Positions 48,801 through 57,891 of a DNA stretch of 64,000 nt are shown here, piece by piece; the first letter of the stretch is position 1, and each line of letters starts with the position of its first letter. This stretch comes from CAVTYH01 sp963738835 (GTDB lineage Bacteria; Planctomycetota; Planctomycetia; Pirellulales; JADZDJ01). Under the pieces are notes generated by a model. That model saw nothing but the letters and a program-made list of their open reading frames with translations. It made no database searches and was not told the DNA's origin. Position numbers and translations under genes: made by a program. Location of the stretch: positions 434,001-498,000 of the forward strand of contig CAVTYH010000009.1 of NCBI GenBank assembly GCA_963738835.1, in the 5' to 3' direction.

Positions 48801-49503
48801 CCGCATGGGGGCGAAACTAAAAGTGCGGCAACCGATGCAGAAAGTGGAAGTGATTCTGGCGGACCGCAATCAACAAGCGTGGCTCGAAGGTCATGTCGAA
48901 CTGTTGAAAAAGGAACTTAACGTCAAGCAGGTTGAGTTCACCCAGCAGGCCGATCATTACATCACTTACACGGTGCTGCCCGATCTGAAACGCCTCGGCC
49001 CGCGGTTGGGCAAAAAACTGCCGCTGGTAAAAAACGCCTTGGCGAAAGCCGACGCCGCGAAGTTGCTGGCCGAAATGGAAGCGGCGGGCAAAGTGTCGCT
49101 GAAGCTGGACGACGGCAGCAGCGAATCGCTGGATCGCGACGATTTGCAAGTTCGCCTCTCGGCCAAACCCGGCTGGGCCGCGGCGCAAGGCAAAGATTGC
49201 GTCGTTGTGTTGTCCACCGAACTCACGCCGGACTTGGTCACTGAAGGCTTGGCCCGCGAGATTGTGCATGCCATCCAAAGCCGCCGCAAAGATTGCGACT
49301 GCGAGTACACCGACCGCATCGAAGTCGGCATCGTGACCGATTCGGCCGAAATCCGCCGCGCCGTCGAGCAATTCAATGAATTCATCCGAGGTGAAACGTT
49401 GGCGACCGTAATGAAACTCGGACCGATTGAAGGTACGGAACCAGTCGACGTAAAAATCGGGGATGAGACCGTACGACTATGCATGCGGATCGTGAAGAAG
49501 TGA
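45846..49503 (+). CDS. ileS: Isoleucyl-tRNA synthetase, one apparent frameshift and two palindromic inserts
   Basis: Class I synthetase of about 1218 aa. HIGH-type motif HPGH at residues 57-60 (GMPHPGHCL), long editing domain, KMSKS at 745-749 (GQKMSKSKRNY), and anticodon-binding plus C-terminal domains of the eukaryote-like type. One extra C near 48559 shifts the frame; the next frame continues LLTTAKIIAPFVPFLAEAIW. Two copies of a CTCTCCCTC..GGGAGAGGG palindrome sit inside the coding sequence. They are read as GPSPSGRGQGEG (about residues 636-647) between WGYQGELA and the conserved FPADFISEALDQTRGWFY, and as SLPLPSAGEGRGVWAA after AEAIWRNLAC. The gene is followed by purN 5 bp later. Confidence 0.92.
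47751..47782. repeat. CCCTCTCCCTCTGGGAGAGGG element inside ileS, copy 1
   Basis: The palindrome CCCTCTCCCTCTGGGAGAGG.. is followed by GCAGGGTGAGGG. It is translated in frame as part of IleRS, in a loop before the FPADFI motif. Confidence 0.8.
48638..48673. repeat. CTCTCCCTCTCCC..GGGAGAGGGC element inside ileS, copy 2
   Basis: CTCTCCCTCTCCCCTCCGCG followed by GGAGAGGGCCGGGGTG, a second member of the same family. It is translated in the restored frame as LPLPSAGEGRGV. Confidence 0.8.
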
Positions 49504-49508
49504 TTGCC

Positions 49509-50150
49509 ATGCCATTCACTCTTGGCCAAGTCGTGTCTCCATTAAGACTCGCTGTGCTGATTTCCGGCGGCGGGACGACGCTCAAGAATCTCATTCAAAA
49601 AATTGCGGCCGGCAAGTTGGATGCGAAGATCGAGCTGGTCATTTCCAGCAGCGCCAATGCTGGCGGTTTGCAAATCGCCCAGGCCGCGGGAATCCCAACG
49701 CTCGTCGTCGCGCCGGACAAATCACAATCGCCGCAAGAATTCAGCGAAGTCACGTTTAGCCCGTGCCGCGAGGCCGGGGTTCACATTGTCGCCATGGGCG
49801 GCTATCTCAAGCACGTGCTGATTCCGCCTGATTTCGAAAACCGCGTGACGAACATCCATCCCGCTCTGATTCCCACCTGTTGCGGCCCGGGGTTTTATGG
49901 CCACCGTGTTCATGAAGCGGTGCTGGAAAGCGGCGCCAAGCTCAGCGGCTGCACGGTCCACTTCGTCGATAACCAGTACGACCACGGGCCGATTATCTTA
50001 CAGCGCAGCGTGCCGGTGCTGGATGACGATACGGCGGAGACGCTAGCGGCCCGAGTGTTTGCCGCGGAATGCGAAGCGTATCCGGAAGCCTTGCGGTTAA
50101 TTGCGCGGGGAAAAGTGCGTATGGACGGCAACGAAGTACGAGTTCGTTGA
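49509..50150 (+). CDS. purN: Phosphoribosylglycinamide formyltransferase
   Basis: A step of purine synthesis that transfers a formyl group from formyl-THF to GAR. LAVLISGGGTTLKNLIQKI at the N-terminus is the phosphoribosyl-binding loop; the catalytic Asn-His-Asp triad is in VTNIHPALIP and HFVDNQYDHGPII. 213 aa from ATG 49509 (MPFTLGQVVSPLRLAV), 5 bp after the ileS stop, so cotranscribed. Ends just before a GTGTAGCGGC palindrome. Confidence 0.9.
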   Translation: MPFTLGQVVSPLRLAVLISGGGTTLKNLIQKIAAGKLDAKIELVISSSANAGGLQIAQAAGIPTLVVAPDKSQSPQEFSEVTFSPCREAGVHIVAMGGYLKHVLIPPDFENRVTNIHPALIPTCCGPGFYGHRVHEAVLESGAKLSGCTVHFVDNQYDHGPIILQRSVPVLDDDTAETLAARVFAAECEAYPEALRLIARGKVRMDGNEVRVR

Positions 50151-50153
50151 ATT

Positions 50154-50210
50154 GTGTAGCGGCCGGGCTCGGCCCGTGCGCTAACGGCGGGCTTAGCCCG
50201 CCCGCTACAC
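50154..50210. repeat. GTGTAGCGGC palindrome, copy 2
   Basis: GTGTAGCGGCCGGGCTCGGC.. with the inverted arm ..GCGGGCTTAGCCCGCCCGCTACAC (50154-50210). Lies between convergent purN and a GNAT gene and may end both transcripts; the GNAT stop codon falls inside it. Confidence 0.75.
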
Positions 50211-50717
50211 GGCGGGTTTGTACCCCAGCGTCTCATAAAACCGCGCCGCCGCTTCCCAGCCGGAGTGGGTTTCCAGCCAAACTTCGCGGAAACCGGCGTC
50301 CCACGCGGCGAATTCCAAGTGGGCCATCAACAGCCGGCCGATGCCGTGTCGTCGCCAGCGCGGATGGACCATGAGCCAATGGACAACCGGCCGCGCGTTC
50401 TCCGGCTCGCCGCGCATGGCCAGCGTCACGCTGCCGATCATCTGCTTGCCAGCCGACTTTGCCGAATCGTCAATGTCCGCCTCCGCCAGCCACATCCGCT
50501 CGGGCTGCCACCACCAGCGTTGCAAGAATTCTTCCACGAAGTCTCCGTGGGACCATTTTCGCACACCGGTTCGTTCGCGGGCAAAGGCGGAATCTCTGAG
50601 TTTCAGCCAGGGCTCGATGTCAGCCAAGCTGAAATAGCTTCTGACTGAAATCCCTTGCAATGAAATAAGTTGCGGTATTTCAATCAACAGTTTTTTCAAT
50701 TGCAGGACGGATGCCAT
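50205..50717 (-). CDS. GNAT-family N-acetyltransferase
   Basis: 170 aa. Acetyl-CoA loop in RWRRHGIGRLLMAHLEFAAW (R/Q-x-x-G-x-G/A), preceded by VVHWLMVHP and ending EAAARFYETLGYKP, all typical of GNAT. Substrate unknown. The stop codon lies in the GTGTAGCGGC palindrome, so the last residues may derive from it. Confidence 0.8.
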   Translation of the reverse strand: MASVLQLKKLLIEIPQLISLQGISVRSYFSLADIEPWLKLRDSAFARERTGVRKWSHGDFVEEFLQRWWWQPERMWLAEADIDDSAKSAGKQMIGSVTLAMRGEPENARPVVHWLMVHPRWRRHGIGRLLMAHLEFAAWDAGFREVWLETHSGWEAAARFYETLGYKPAV

Positions 50718-51081
50718 GCGGCTGATTATCGGGTAAATGCATCCGGCGGTCCATCGCCAAGAAGTTGGCTACCCTGTGAAATGAGCCTATGACCATGTTG
50801 CTCCTCGCATAAAGCCCTGCGCGCCATCATTTTGACTCTGCCGGAGATTGGCGCGCCAAAGTCGAAAAAGTCAGAGGATTTTGAGGGTCCCGGCCGCCGT
50901 TGCAGGCCTTCAATGTTATTTCCCTCGGCTTGATCAAATCGGCTGTCGCGCTGAAGCGGTCTTCCTGGCCATGATCTCACAAGACAGAGCATGGTGGAAA
51001 TATTCCTCATGATGATTGATTTCTTCCACTTTTTCTGACATAATCGCACCATCGGAGCTTGCTAGCAGGGGGGAAGCGGTC
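50718..51081. other. Divergent intergenic region upstream of the microcompartment operon
   Basis: No supported gene; likely holds the operon promoter and DeoR operator, but I see no clear boxes. Confidence 0.5.
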
Positions 51082-51896
51082 ATGGTGGTGGTCGACGAAC
51101 GTCGCAGCCGGCTTTTGGAACTCGTGCGGCTGCGTGGATTCGCCTCGCTGCCCGAGCTGGCCGAAGAGCTGGGCGTTTCGGAATCGACAGTCCGCCGCGA
51201 CCTAGATTATCTCGAGGAGACCGGGGCCGCCAAGCGGACGCATGGCGGAGTGTTTTATACCGGCGCCTCGCCGAAGTTGCCGCACTTCGAAGAGCGTCAA
51301 CCGGCACAGTGGGATTTGAAACGAGCCATTGCCCGACGGACGGCGGAACTGATCGAACCAGGCGACACGCTGCTGTTGGACGGCGGCACCACGACTTATG
51401 AAGTGGCGCGGCTGCTGGTCGGTAGGCCGTTGCAAATCGTGACCAATTCATTGCCGGTGGCCAACTTGTTTGCCTCGCATACCGCAACCGATCTGGTGCT
51501 GCTGGGCGGCTACGTTTACCCGCGCACCGGCGTCACGCTGGGGCCGTATGCCAACGATCAACTGGCTCAACTCAACGTGCGCAAAACCGTGCTCAGCGTG
51601 GCCGGCGTCAACGAACGCGGATTTTACAACAGCAACTTGCTGCTTGGTCGAGACCGAACGGGCCATGATGCACGCCGCCGACGAGGTGATCGTCGTGGCC
51701 GACAGCACGAAGTTCGGCCGCCAAAGCCTGGCACATTTGAGCCCGTTGAATTCGGTGCAAACGCTCATCGTCGATGACAACCTGCCGCACGAATGGCGAA
51801 CGAAAATCGACAGCGGCGGGCGTGGAACTGTTGATTGCACCGGTGTCCGAAGCACAGGCCGCTAAGCCGCAAACAGTTGAACAATCTGATTCCTGA
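51082..51896 (+). CDS. DeoR-family repressor of the microcompartment operon, two apparent frameshifts
   Basis: The N-terminal DeoR helix-turn-helix is LPELAEELGVSESTVRRDLD with a signature EETGAAKRTHGGV. The sugar-phosphate sensor domain follows (LLDGGTTTYEVARLL, IVTNSLPVANLFA, GYVYPRTGVTLG). After slips near 51640 and 51812 it continues ETERAMMHAADEVIVVADST, KFGRQSLAHLSPL and VELLIAPVSEAQAA. About 270 aa. As the first gene of the operon, it probably represses it until a fucose/rhamnose-derived sugar phosphate binds, by analogy with other PVM loci. Confidence 0.85.
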
Positions 51897-51912
51897 TCCC
51901 TGATTCTTGCTT

Positions 51913-52625
51913 ATGTCTGTCGCCACATTAAACCGCAGTGTCGATCGCAACACGATCGAACGGATCGTGCGGGAACTGCTATTGGGCGGCGGCCCGCCGC
52001 ACGATCGCGCCGAAGCTGGTCGTGAGCATCTCGGCCCGGCACTGCCATCTGACCGACGAGCACGTCGAAATGCTGTTCGGCACAGGGCACACGCTGACGC
52101 CGGATAAAGCCGCTGTACCAGGATGGCTTTTACGCGGCGGAGGAAACGGTGATGGTCGTCGGGCCGAACAAACGGCGGATGTTGCCATCGGTGCGCGTGC
52201 TGGGCCCGACGCGGCCGCATCAGCCAGGTGGAATTGGCGTTTACCGACGGCATTTCGCTGGGCATCGAATTGCCGGTGCGGCCCAGCGGCAAGATCGACG
52301 GCACGCCCGGGCTGCGTGCTGGTCGGGCCAGCCGGCGTCGTCGAACTGAAGCAGGGCGTGATCCGCGCCGAGCGGCACGTGCACATGAACTTCGACCACG
52401 CGAGACATTACGGCGTCAAAAACGGCGACCGCATGAGCCTGCGGATTGCATCGATCGTGCGCGATGGTGTTCGAAGACCTGCTGGTGCGGGCCGACGCGA
52501 CCAGCAAGCTGGAAGTCCACCTCGACACCGACGAAGGCAACGCGGCCGACCTGGATCACGCCACGAAAGTGGAGTTGTTCAAAGTCAGATCCAAGTCGAT
52601 TTCCCTTTTCCTCTTTCCGGAGTAA
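51913..52625 (+). CDS. pduL: Phosphate propanoyltransferase (PduL), about five apparent frameshifts
   Basis: PduL is the microcompartment phosphotransacylase that converts acyl-CoA to acyl-phosphate and regenerates CoA inside the shell. In order, across frames: MSVATLNRSVDRNTIERIVR (N-terminal helix, probably an encapsulation peptide); KLVVSISARHCHLTDEHVEM with the first zinc-site HxH; VMVVGPNKRRMLPSVRVLGP; VELAFTDGISLGIELPVRPS; VIRAERHVHMNFDHA with the second HxH; KVELFK near the end. All catalytic blocks survive and only the reading frame is broken, at about 51985, 52110, 52225, 52312 and 52460. The end at 52625 is provisional. Confidence 0.8.
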
Positions 52626-52632
52626 CTGTGCC

Positions 52633-52944
52633 ATGGCAAAAACGATGGAAGCGCTGGGCATGATCGAGACCAAGGGCTTTGTGGCCCTGGTCGAAGCCAG
52701 CGACGCAATGATGAAAGCCGCCAACGTGCAGTTTCTCGGCTGGGACAAGGTCGGCAGCGGCCTGGTCACCGCGTTTGTGACCGGCGACGTGGCCGCGGTG
52801 AAGGCCGCGACCGATGCCGGCGCCGCCGCCGCCGGCCGCATCGGCGAAGTGGTCAGCGTGCAAGTCATTCCCCGCCCGCACGAAGATCTGGACGTCGTGC
52901 TGCCTGGCAGCAAGCATGCGCAGCCAAGGGCGGCGATTGATTGA
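52633..52944 (+). CDS. BMC-H shell hexamer protein 1
   Basis: A 103-aa Pfam00936-type shell protein: MEALGMIETKGFVALVEASD, then MMKAANVQFLGWDKVGSGLV, VTGDVAAVKAATDAGAAAAG and the end VIPRPHEDLDVVLP. Forms the hexagonal facets of the microcompartment. Intact. The C-terminal GSKHAQPRAAID extends slightly past the core. First of two tandem BMC-H genes. Confidence 0.95.
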   Translation: MAKTMEALGMIETKGFVALVEASDAMMKAANVQFLGWDKVGSGLVTAFVTGDVAAVKAATDAGAAAAGRIGEVVSVQVIPRPHEDLDVVLPGSKHAQPRAAID

Positions 52945-53029
52945 ATGGGCATAAGGCCACGGTGTAGCGGCGCAGCCTTGGCACCGCACTCGGTCTCAAT
53001 AAAGTTTTTTCATAAAAGGTGAAACTCCC

Positions 53030-53300
53030 ATGCAAAACGCAATTGGACTGGTTGAAACCAAGGGTTTGGTCGCGCTGGTCGAAGCCACCGACGCGATGGC
53101 CAAGGCGGCCAACGTGCAAATCGTCAAGCGTGTCTCCATCGGCGGCGCCTACGTGACGACCGTCGTCCGCGGCGACGTCGGCAGCGTGCGGGCGGCGGTC
53201 GAAGCCGGCGCTGCGGCGGCCACGCAAGTCGGCGAACTGGTCGCCAGCCACGTCATTCCGCGTCCGGCCGAAGGATTGGTCAGCAGCGTACTTGTCGTAA
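53030..53300 (+). CDS. BMC-H shell hexamer protein 2, one apparent frameshift at the end
   Basis: An 89-aa BMC-H: MQNAIGLVETKGLVALVEAT, VQIVKRVSIGGAYVTTVVRG, SVRAAVEAGAAAATQVGELV, ending VIPRPAEGLVS. One extra A near 53286 hides the natural end (AYLS then TAA at 53298). A good GGTGAAA-type leader precedes it. Paralogue of the preceding BMC-H; both are needed in PVM-type shells. Confidence 0.92.
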
Positions 53301-53401
53301 GTCGATGCGGCGATCGCAGTCGTCCATGCCGCGATGGCATTCGCGTGCAGCGGACATGTACGCCACGGTTTGTCGTCCCGGATTGAATCGCGGCATGACG
53401 C

Positions 53402-54600
53402 ATGAAGATCCTGGTCGCCAATCTGGGTTCGACGAGCTTCAAGTATCGGCTGTTCGACATGGCCGACGAGCGGCAGCTTGCCGCGGCGGCATCGAGCGGA
53501 TCGGCTCGGCCGGAAAGCCGTTCGTTCGGTGCGAGATCGGCGGCGCACGGCAGGAGCTGACGGCCAGCGTGCCCGATCATGCCGTGGCGGTGCGCATGTG
53601 CCTTGAGCAGCTGACCGATCCGGCAGACGGCTGCTTGCAGGAGGCCGTCGAAGTGGCGGCCATCGGCTTCAAGGCGGTGCATGGCGGGCGATCAGCGGCG
53701 TGCAGCGGGTGACGCCGGACGTGCTGGCGGCGATGGAGGAAATGAACGACGTGGCGCCGGCCCACAATCCGCCCTACATCGCGGCCATGCGGCTGCTGAG
53801 CGAGAAGCTGCCGGAGATTCCGCTGGTGGCGGCGTTCGAAACCGGCTTTCACGCAGACGATTCCCGACCGCGACTCGGTACTACGCCGTGCCGTACGAGT
53901 GGGCCGAGAAGCATCACGTTCGCCGCTGGGGCTTTCACGGCGCCAGCCATCGCTACATCGCCACGCGGATGGCAGAGCTGCTCGGGCGCGAGCGATCTGC
54001 GGATCATCTCGTGCCACCTGGGCGGCTCGAGTTCGCTGTGTGCGATTCGCGACGGCAAGAGCGTGGCCACCAGCATGGGCATGAGCCCGCAGTCGGGCTT
54101 GCCGCAGAACAACCGCGTCGGCGATTTCGATCCGTTCGCCATGCCGGTGGTGATGCAAGCAGACCGGCAAGTCGCTGGAGCGAAGTGCTCGACGATCTGG
54201 CCGAGCGCAGCGGCTTGCTCGGGCTTGAGCGGCACAGCGGCGACGTGCGCGACCTGGAGGAAGCGGCCGCCGACGGCAACGCAGCGGGCCCGGCTGGCGC
54301 TCGACGTGTTCATCGCCGACGTGCGGCATTATCTCGGCGCGTATGCTGGTCGAACTGGGCGGCGCCGACGCGATCGTCTTCACCGGCGGCATCGGCGAAA
54401 ACGGCGTCGCACAGTTCGCGCGGCCGTGTGCGCCGGACTGGAAGAGTTGGGCATCGTGCTCGATCCGGCAGCCAACGCGGCGGCCAAGGGCGAAGCGACG
54501 ATTCAGCGCCGCCGGCAGCCGCATGCAGATCTGGGTCGTGCCGACCAACGAAGAAATGTCGTCGCCCGACAGGCCAAAGCAACTGCTCGAGGCAAGCTAA
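53402..54600 (+). CDS. ackA: Acetate kinase, multiple apparent frameshifts
   Basis: Turns acyl-phosphate plus ADP into acid and ATP, the energy-yielding end of the pathway. Pieces read in order from ATG 53402: MKILVANLGSTSFKYRLFDM (phosphate motif), HAVAVRMCLEQLTDPADG, ISGVQRVTPDVLAAMEEMND, FETGFH, YAVPYEWAEKHHVRRWGFHG followed by ASHRYIA (acetate kinase signature), ISCHLGGSSSLCAIRDGKSV, MGMSPQSGLPQNNRVGDFDP, IVFTGGIGENG and IWVVPTNEEM. At least six single-base insertions (for example near 53852, 53874, 53993, 54157 and 54181) break the frame. Active-site residues are intact. Confidence 0.85.
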
Positions 54601-54618
54601 CGCGAAAGGGTAACGATC

Positions 54619-54939
54619 ATGTTCGTCGCCAAAGTCACCGGCTCCTGGTCGCCACGCAAAAGGTCGACTCGATGGTCGGCCACAAACTGCTGGTCGTCGA
54701 GCCGTATCGCGTCGAGCCGCAGCGACCGCGATCGCTGGTCGACACCGGCCGCACGTTCGTGGCGGTCGACACCGTCGGCGCCGGCGAAGGCGAGTTCGTG
54801 CTGATCACGCAGGGCTCCAGCGCCCGGCTGACGCCCGAAACCAAGAACCTGCCGATCGACACGGTGATCATCGGCATCGTCGACACGGTGCACGTCGATC
54901 AGACAGTGCGTTTTCAGCCGAGAAGACGTCGAACGCTGA
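54619..54939 (+). CDS. BMC-P (EutN/CcmL) pentamer protein 1, two apparent frameshifts
   Basis: The vertex protein of the shell. MFVAKVTGS, then after a slip near 54645 LVATQKVDSMVGHKLLVVEP, VDTVGAGEGEFVLITQGSSA and DTVIIGIVDTVHVDQTV, ending VFSREDVER before TGA at 54937. The ending needs one extra C removed near 54909. About 106 aa. One of three BMC-P paralogues in the operon. Confidence 0.85.
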
Positions 54940-54989
54940 TAGAGCATAACCGACTCGCAATCCGTCCAGCGAATCGGAGTCCTCAAGCC

Positions 54990-56451
54990 ATGCAAGCCAC
55001 CGAAGAACTGATTCGCAGCGTCGTCGAGCAAGTGCTTGACCGCGATCGGAAAGCCAGCGCCGCACAGCCGGATCGCCGCTGGCAATGGCCGCAGCTATGC
55101 AGGCCGCCACGGCGTGTTCACCTGCGTCGACGAGGCGGTGGCCGCCGCCGACCGAAGCCTTCGAGCAGCTCAGCGAGCGATCGGCTCGAAGACCGCAAGC
55201 GGATCATCGACCACATCCGCCGCATCTCGATCGACCAGTGCGTCGAGCTGGGCACGATGGAGATGGAAGAAACCAAGATCGGCCGGCTCGACGCACAAGA
55301 TCGAAAAGCTCAAAACGCTGGGCGAGCGGACGCCCGGCGTCGAGTTCCTGCGAAGCGAGGTGTTCAGCGGCGACCACGGCCTGGCGGTGATCGAGCACGC
55401 CCCGTTCGGCGTGATCGGCGCGATCACGCCGGTGACGCATTCGCTGCCCACGATCACCGGCAACGCGGTGAGCATGATCGCCGGCGGCAACACGCTGGTC
55501 GTCAACCCGCATCCCAGCGGCAAGCGCGTGGCGGCCGAAGGCGTGCGGCGCTTCAACCAGGCGATCTATCGCGACCTGGGCATCGACAACCTGATTTGCG
55601 TGATCGCCGAGCCGACGCTGGAATCGGCCGACGCGCATCTTCAAGCATCGCGGCGTGAAGCTGATCTGCGTCACCGGCGGGCCGGCCGTGGCCCGGGCCG
55701 CCATGCAAAGCGGCAAGCGGGCGATCGTGGCCGGGCCGGGCAATCCGCCGGTGGTCGTCGACGAAACGGCCGATCTGGACCGCGCCGCCCGGGCGCATCA
55801 TTCAAGGCGCGCGCGTACGACAACAACCTGCTGTGCATCGCCGAGAAGGAAGTGTTCGTCGTCGGCGAAGTGTTCGACGAGATGCTGGCCGCCATGGAAC
55901 GGGCCGGCGCCGTGCGGCTCAATGCTCGCGAGGTCGACGCCTTGACCAACGTGGCCATCACACCGGTCGGCGAAGGAGACGCACAAGCACGACGTCGCCG
56001 CGCAAGGAGTTCATCGGCCAGGACGCCGCCGTGCTGGCTCGCGGCGCCGGCAAGAACGTGTCGCCCGCAAACCGAACTGCTGTTCGGCGAGACGGACGAA
56101 CACAACCCGTTCGTGCCCGTCGAGCAGATGATGCCGTTCCTGCCGTTCGTCCGCGTGCGCGACGTCGACGAGGCGATCGACAAGGCCAAGTACTACGAGC
56201 ACGGCTTCCGCCACACGAGCATCATCCACTCGAACAACGTGCGAAACATGACCAAGATGGGCCGGGCGATGGACACGACGCTGTTCGTCAAGAACGGCCC
56301 GTGCATGGCGGCGCTGGGCTTGGGCGGCGAAGGCTACTTGTCGTTCTCGATCGCCACGCCCACCGGCGAAGGCGTGACCACGCCGCTGACGTTCACCCGC
56401 GAACGGCGCTGCTCGATGATCGACGACTTGCGAATTATCGGGAAACCGTAA
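54990..56451 (+). CDS. CoA-acylating aldehyde dehydrogenase (PduP/EutE type), multiple apparent frameshifts
   Basis: Oxidises the aldehyde to acyl-CoA inside the compartment. The N-terminal amphipathic helix MQATEELIRSVVEQVLDR is a likely encapsulation peptide. Then RKRIIDHIRRISIDQCVELG, TPGVEFLRSEVFSGDHGLAV, PFGVIGAITPVTHSLPTITG, VKLICVTGGPAVARAAMQSG and the catalytic Cys in AYDNNLLCIAEKEVFVVG. The tail FVKNGPCMAALGLGGEGYLS is typical. Indels near 55075, 55165, 55300, 55640, 55795, 55985 and 56065 break the frame; active-site blocks are intact. About 480 aa. Confidence 0.85.
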
Positions 56452-56466
56452 CCCTTGAGAGTATCA

Positions 56467-56728
56467 ATGCAACTCGGACTTGTCGTCGGCACCGCCACAG
56501 CAACGGTAAAGCATCCCACGCTGACCGGTTGGAAGTTGCTGATCGTGCAGCCGCTGATGGCCGATGGCTATCGCCCGGACGGCGATCCGCAATTGGTGAT
56601 CGATAAATTTGGCGCCGGCCGTGGCGAACGTGTAATTGTCTCAAGTGACGGAAAAGGGACACAGGAATTGATGAAACGCGAAAAACGCACCGGTCCGCTG
56701 GAGCGTAATGGGCATTGCCGATCAGTAG
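56467..56728 (+). CDS. BMC-P pentamer protein 2, one apparent frameshift
   Basis: MQLGLVVGTATATVKHPTLT, GWKLLIVQPLMADG, VIDKFGAGRGERVIVSSDGK and GTQELMKRE. One extra A in a run of five (near 56684) hides the conserved end APVRWSVMGIADQ with TAG at 56726. About 87 aa. EutN/CcmL family shell vertex protein. The base composition drops towards the genome average from here on. Confidence 0.88.
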
Positions 56729-56772
56729 AAATCAGGAGTCAGGAGCCAGGAATTAAGAGTCAGTAATAACAG

Positions 56773-56792
56773 CCCTCAGCGGTAGCTGAGGG
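56773..56792. repeat. CCCTCAGC-GGTA-GCTGAGGG hairpin
   Basis: A perfect 8-bp stem with a 4-nt loop between the second BMC-P gene and the next gene. No T-run; a possible processing or attenuation hairpin, or a small dispersed palindrome. Confidence 0.6.
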
Positions 56793-56816
56793 TTGATTTG
56801 CCAACATACAGCTGCT

Positions 56817-57515
56817 ATGCCGACCGACGAACAGCTCGAACAAATTGTGAATGCCGTTTTGGCGCAGCTGGGCAGGCGCGCCGATGCTGCTGATCGTTCG
56901 AGTTCTTCCCAATCAGCACCGTCATCGAGCGGCAGCGGCGAGCTGGTAATTAGCGATAAGGTAATTACCGCTGCTACGTTGGCCGATCGATTGGCAAATG
57001 TTCGGCGCCTGGTTATTCCTGCTCGCGCGGTGGTGACTCCATCGGCTCGGGATCTGCTCAAAGAGAAAAACATTACGCTGGTCCGGGCGCTGAAAGCAAC
57101 CGCGCCGGCTTCGGTTCGCGTGGTGTTCGGAGTCGCTGGCGTGAAACTCGACGCGGCGGACCTCGTTCGCTCGCTGGGGCAGCACGGCATCGAAGTGGAG
57201 CCATTGCCGACCGTCGGATTAGGACAGGTGACAACCGAACTGGCCGAAGAAGTGAGCAAAAGCGGAACACTTGGCGTGCTGCTGACCGACAATGTGGCGG
57301 CGGCGCTGTGCATTGCGAATCGTCGTCGCGGAGTGCGTGCTGGGACGGCCGCCAATCGCGGCGAAGTGAACGAGGCAATTCGCACACTAGGCGTCAATTT
57401 CCTGGTTGTTGATGCGATGCGCCGCAGTCAATTGGAGTTGCAGCGAATCGTCGAAGCATTTGCCACGGCGCCAGCGCGGCAGTGCCCCGCGGAATTGAAA
57501 TCCTTGTTGGAGTAG
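56817..57515 (+). CDS. Microcompartment-associated protein with N-terminal encapsulation peptide
   Basis: A 232-aa protein. The N-terminal amphipathic helix MPTDEQLEQIVNAVLAQLGR resembles encapsulation peptides. A Ser/Pro-rich linker (about 25-45) follows, then a globular alpha/beta domain (VITAATLADRLANVRRLVIP; VFGVAGVKLDAADLVRSLGQ; GTLGVLLTDNVAAALCIANR; GEVNEAIRTLGVNFLVVDAM). The last region resembles RpiB/LacAB sugar-phosphate isomerases, suggesting a sugar-isomerase-like role, but I cannot confirm the active site. The gene always sits at this place in PVM-type operons. Intact. Confidence 0.75.
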   Translation: MPTDEQLEQIVNAVLAQLGRRADAADRSSSSQSAPSSSGSGELVISDKVITAATLADRLANVRRLVIPARAVVTPSARDLLKEKNITLVRALKATAPASVRVVFGVAGVKLDAADLVRSLGQHGIEVEPLPTVGLGQVTTELAEEVSKSGTLGVLLTDNVAAALCIANRRRGVRAGTAANRGEVNEAIRTLGVNFLVVDAMRRSQLELQRIVEAFATAPARQCPAELKSLLE

Positions 57516-57522
57516 GTCAGCC

Positions 57523-57807
57523 ATGCGAGTCGGAAAAACCATTGGCAGCGTGACACTGTGTCGTTGGCATCCACTGCTGGCCGGTGCGGTGTACCGTCTG
57601 GCGGCGCCGTTGTCGATAGAGAATCTCACCGGAGAATCCAAGGAACTTGCTGAGGAAATCGTGCTGCTCGACGAACTTAGCGCTGGCAATGATCAGTTGA
57701 TTGCCATTACGGAAGGACCTGAAGCCGCGCAACCGTTTTATCCGGAAACTAAACCGATTGACGCCTACTGTGCGGCAGTCTTGGATCACATCGATATCGG
57801 TCGTTAA
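57523..57807 (+). CDS. BMC-P pentamer protein 3
   Basis: A 94-aa EutN/CcmL-family protein: MRVGKTIGSVTLCRWHPLLA, AGAVYRLAAPLSIENLTGES, then IVLLDELSAGNDQLIAITEG and AYCAAVLDHIDIGR. More divergent than the other two, so perhaps a specialised vertex. Intact; 7 bp after the preceding gene, so translationally close. Confidence 0.85.
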   Translation: MRVGKTIGSVTLCRWHPLLAGAVYRLAAPLSIENLTGESKELAEEIVLLDELSAGNDQLIAITEGPEAAQPFYPETKPIDAYCAAVLDHIDIGR

Positions 57808-57891
57808 TTCAACAACATCGTATGTTTCAACGTGAAAACCAGGGGTAGCAACACCCTGGGTTTGAGGACACACAACCATTTCAACGGAATC

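Noticed and set aside
50726..51052. Minus-strand open frame between the GNAT gene and the DeoR gene
   Set aside because: No homology seen and it would occupy the likely operon promoter region.
53700..55658. Long plus-strand frame of 652 codons across ackA, BMC-P1 and the aldehyde dehydrogenase
   Set aside because: It strings together fragments of three different genes in one frame, kept open only by high GC. Domain order and starts show separate genes.
51913..56451. Microcompartment enzymes as true pseudogenes
   Set aside because: Only the reading frame is damaged; catalytic residues and domain order are conserved throughout, which fits insertion errors better than decay. Kept as genes with a warning.
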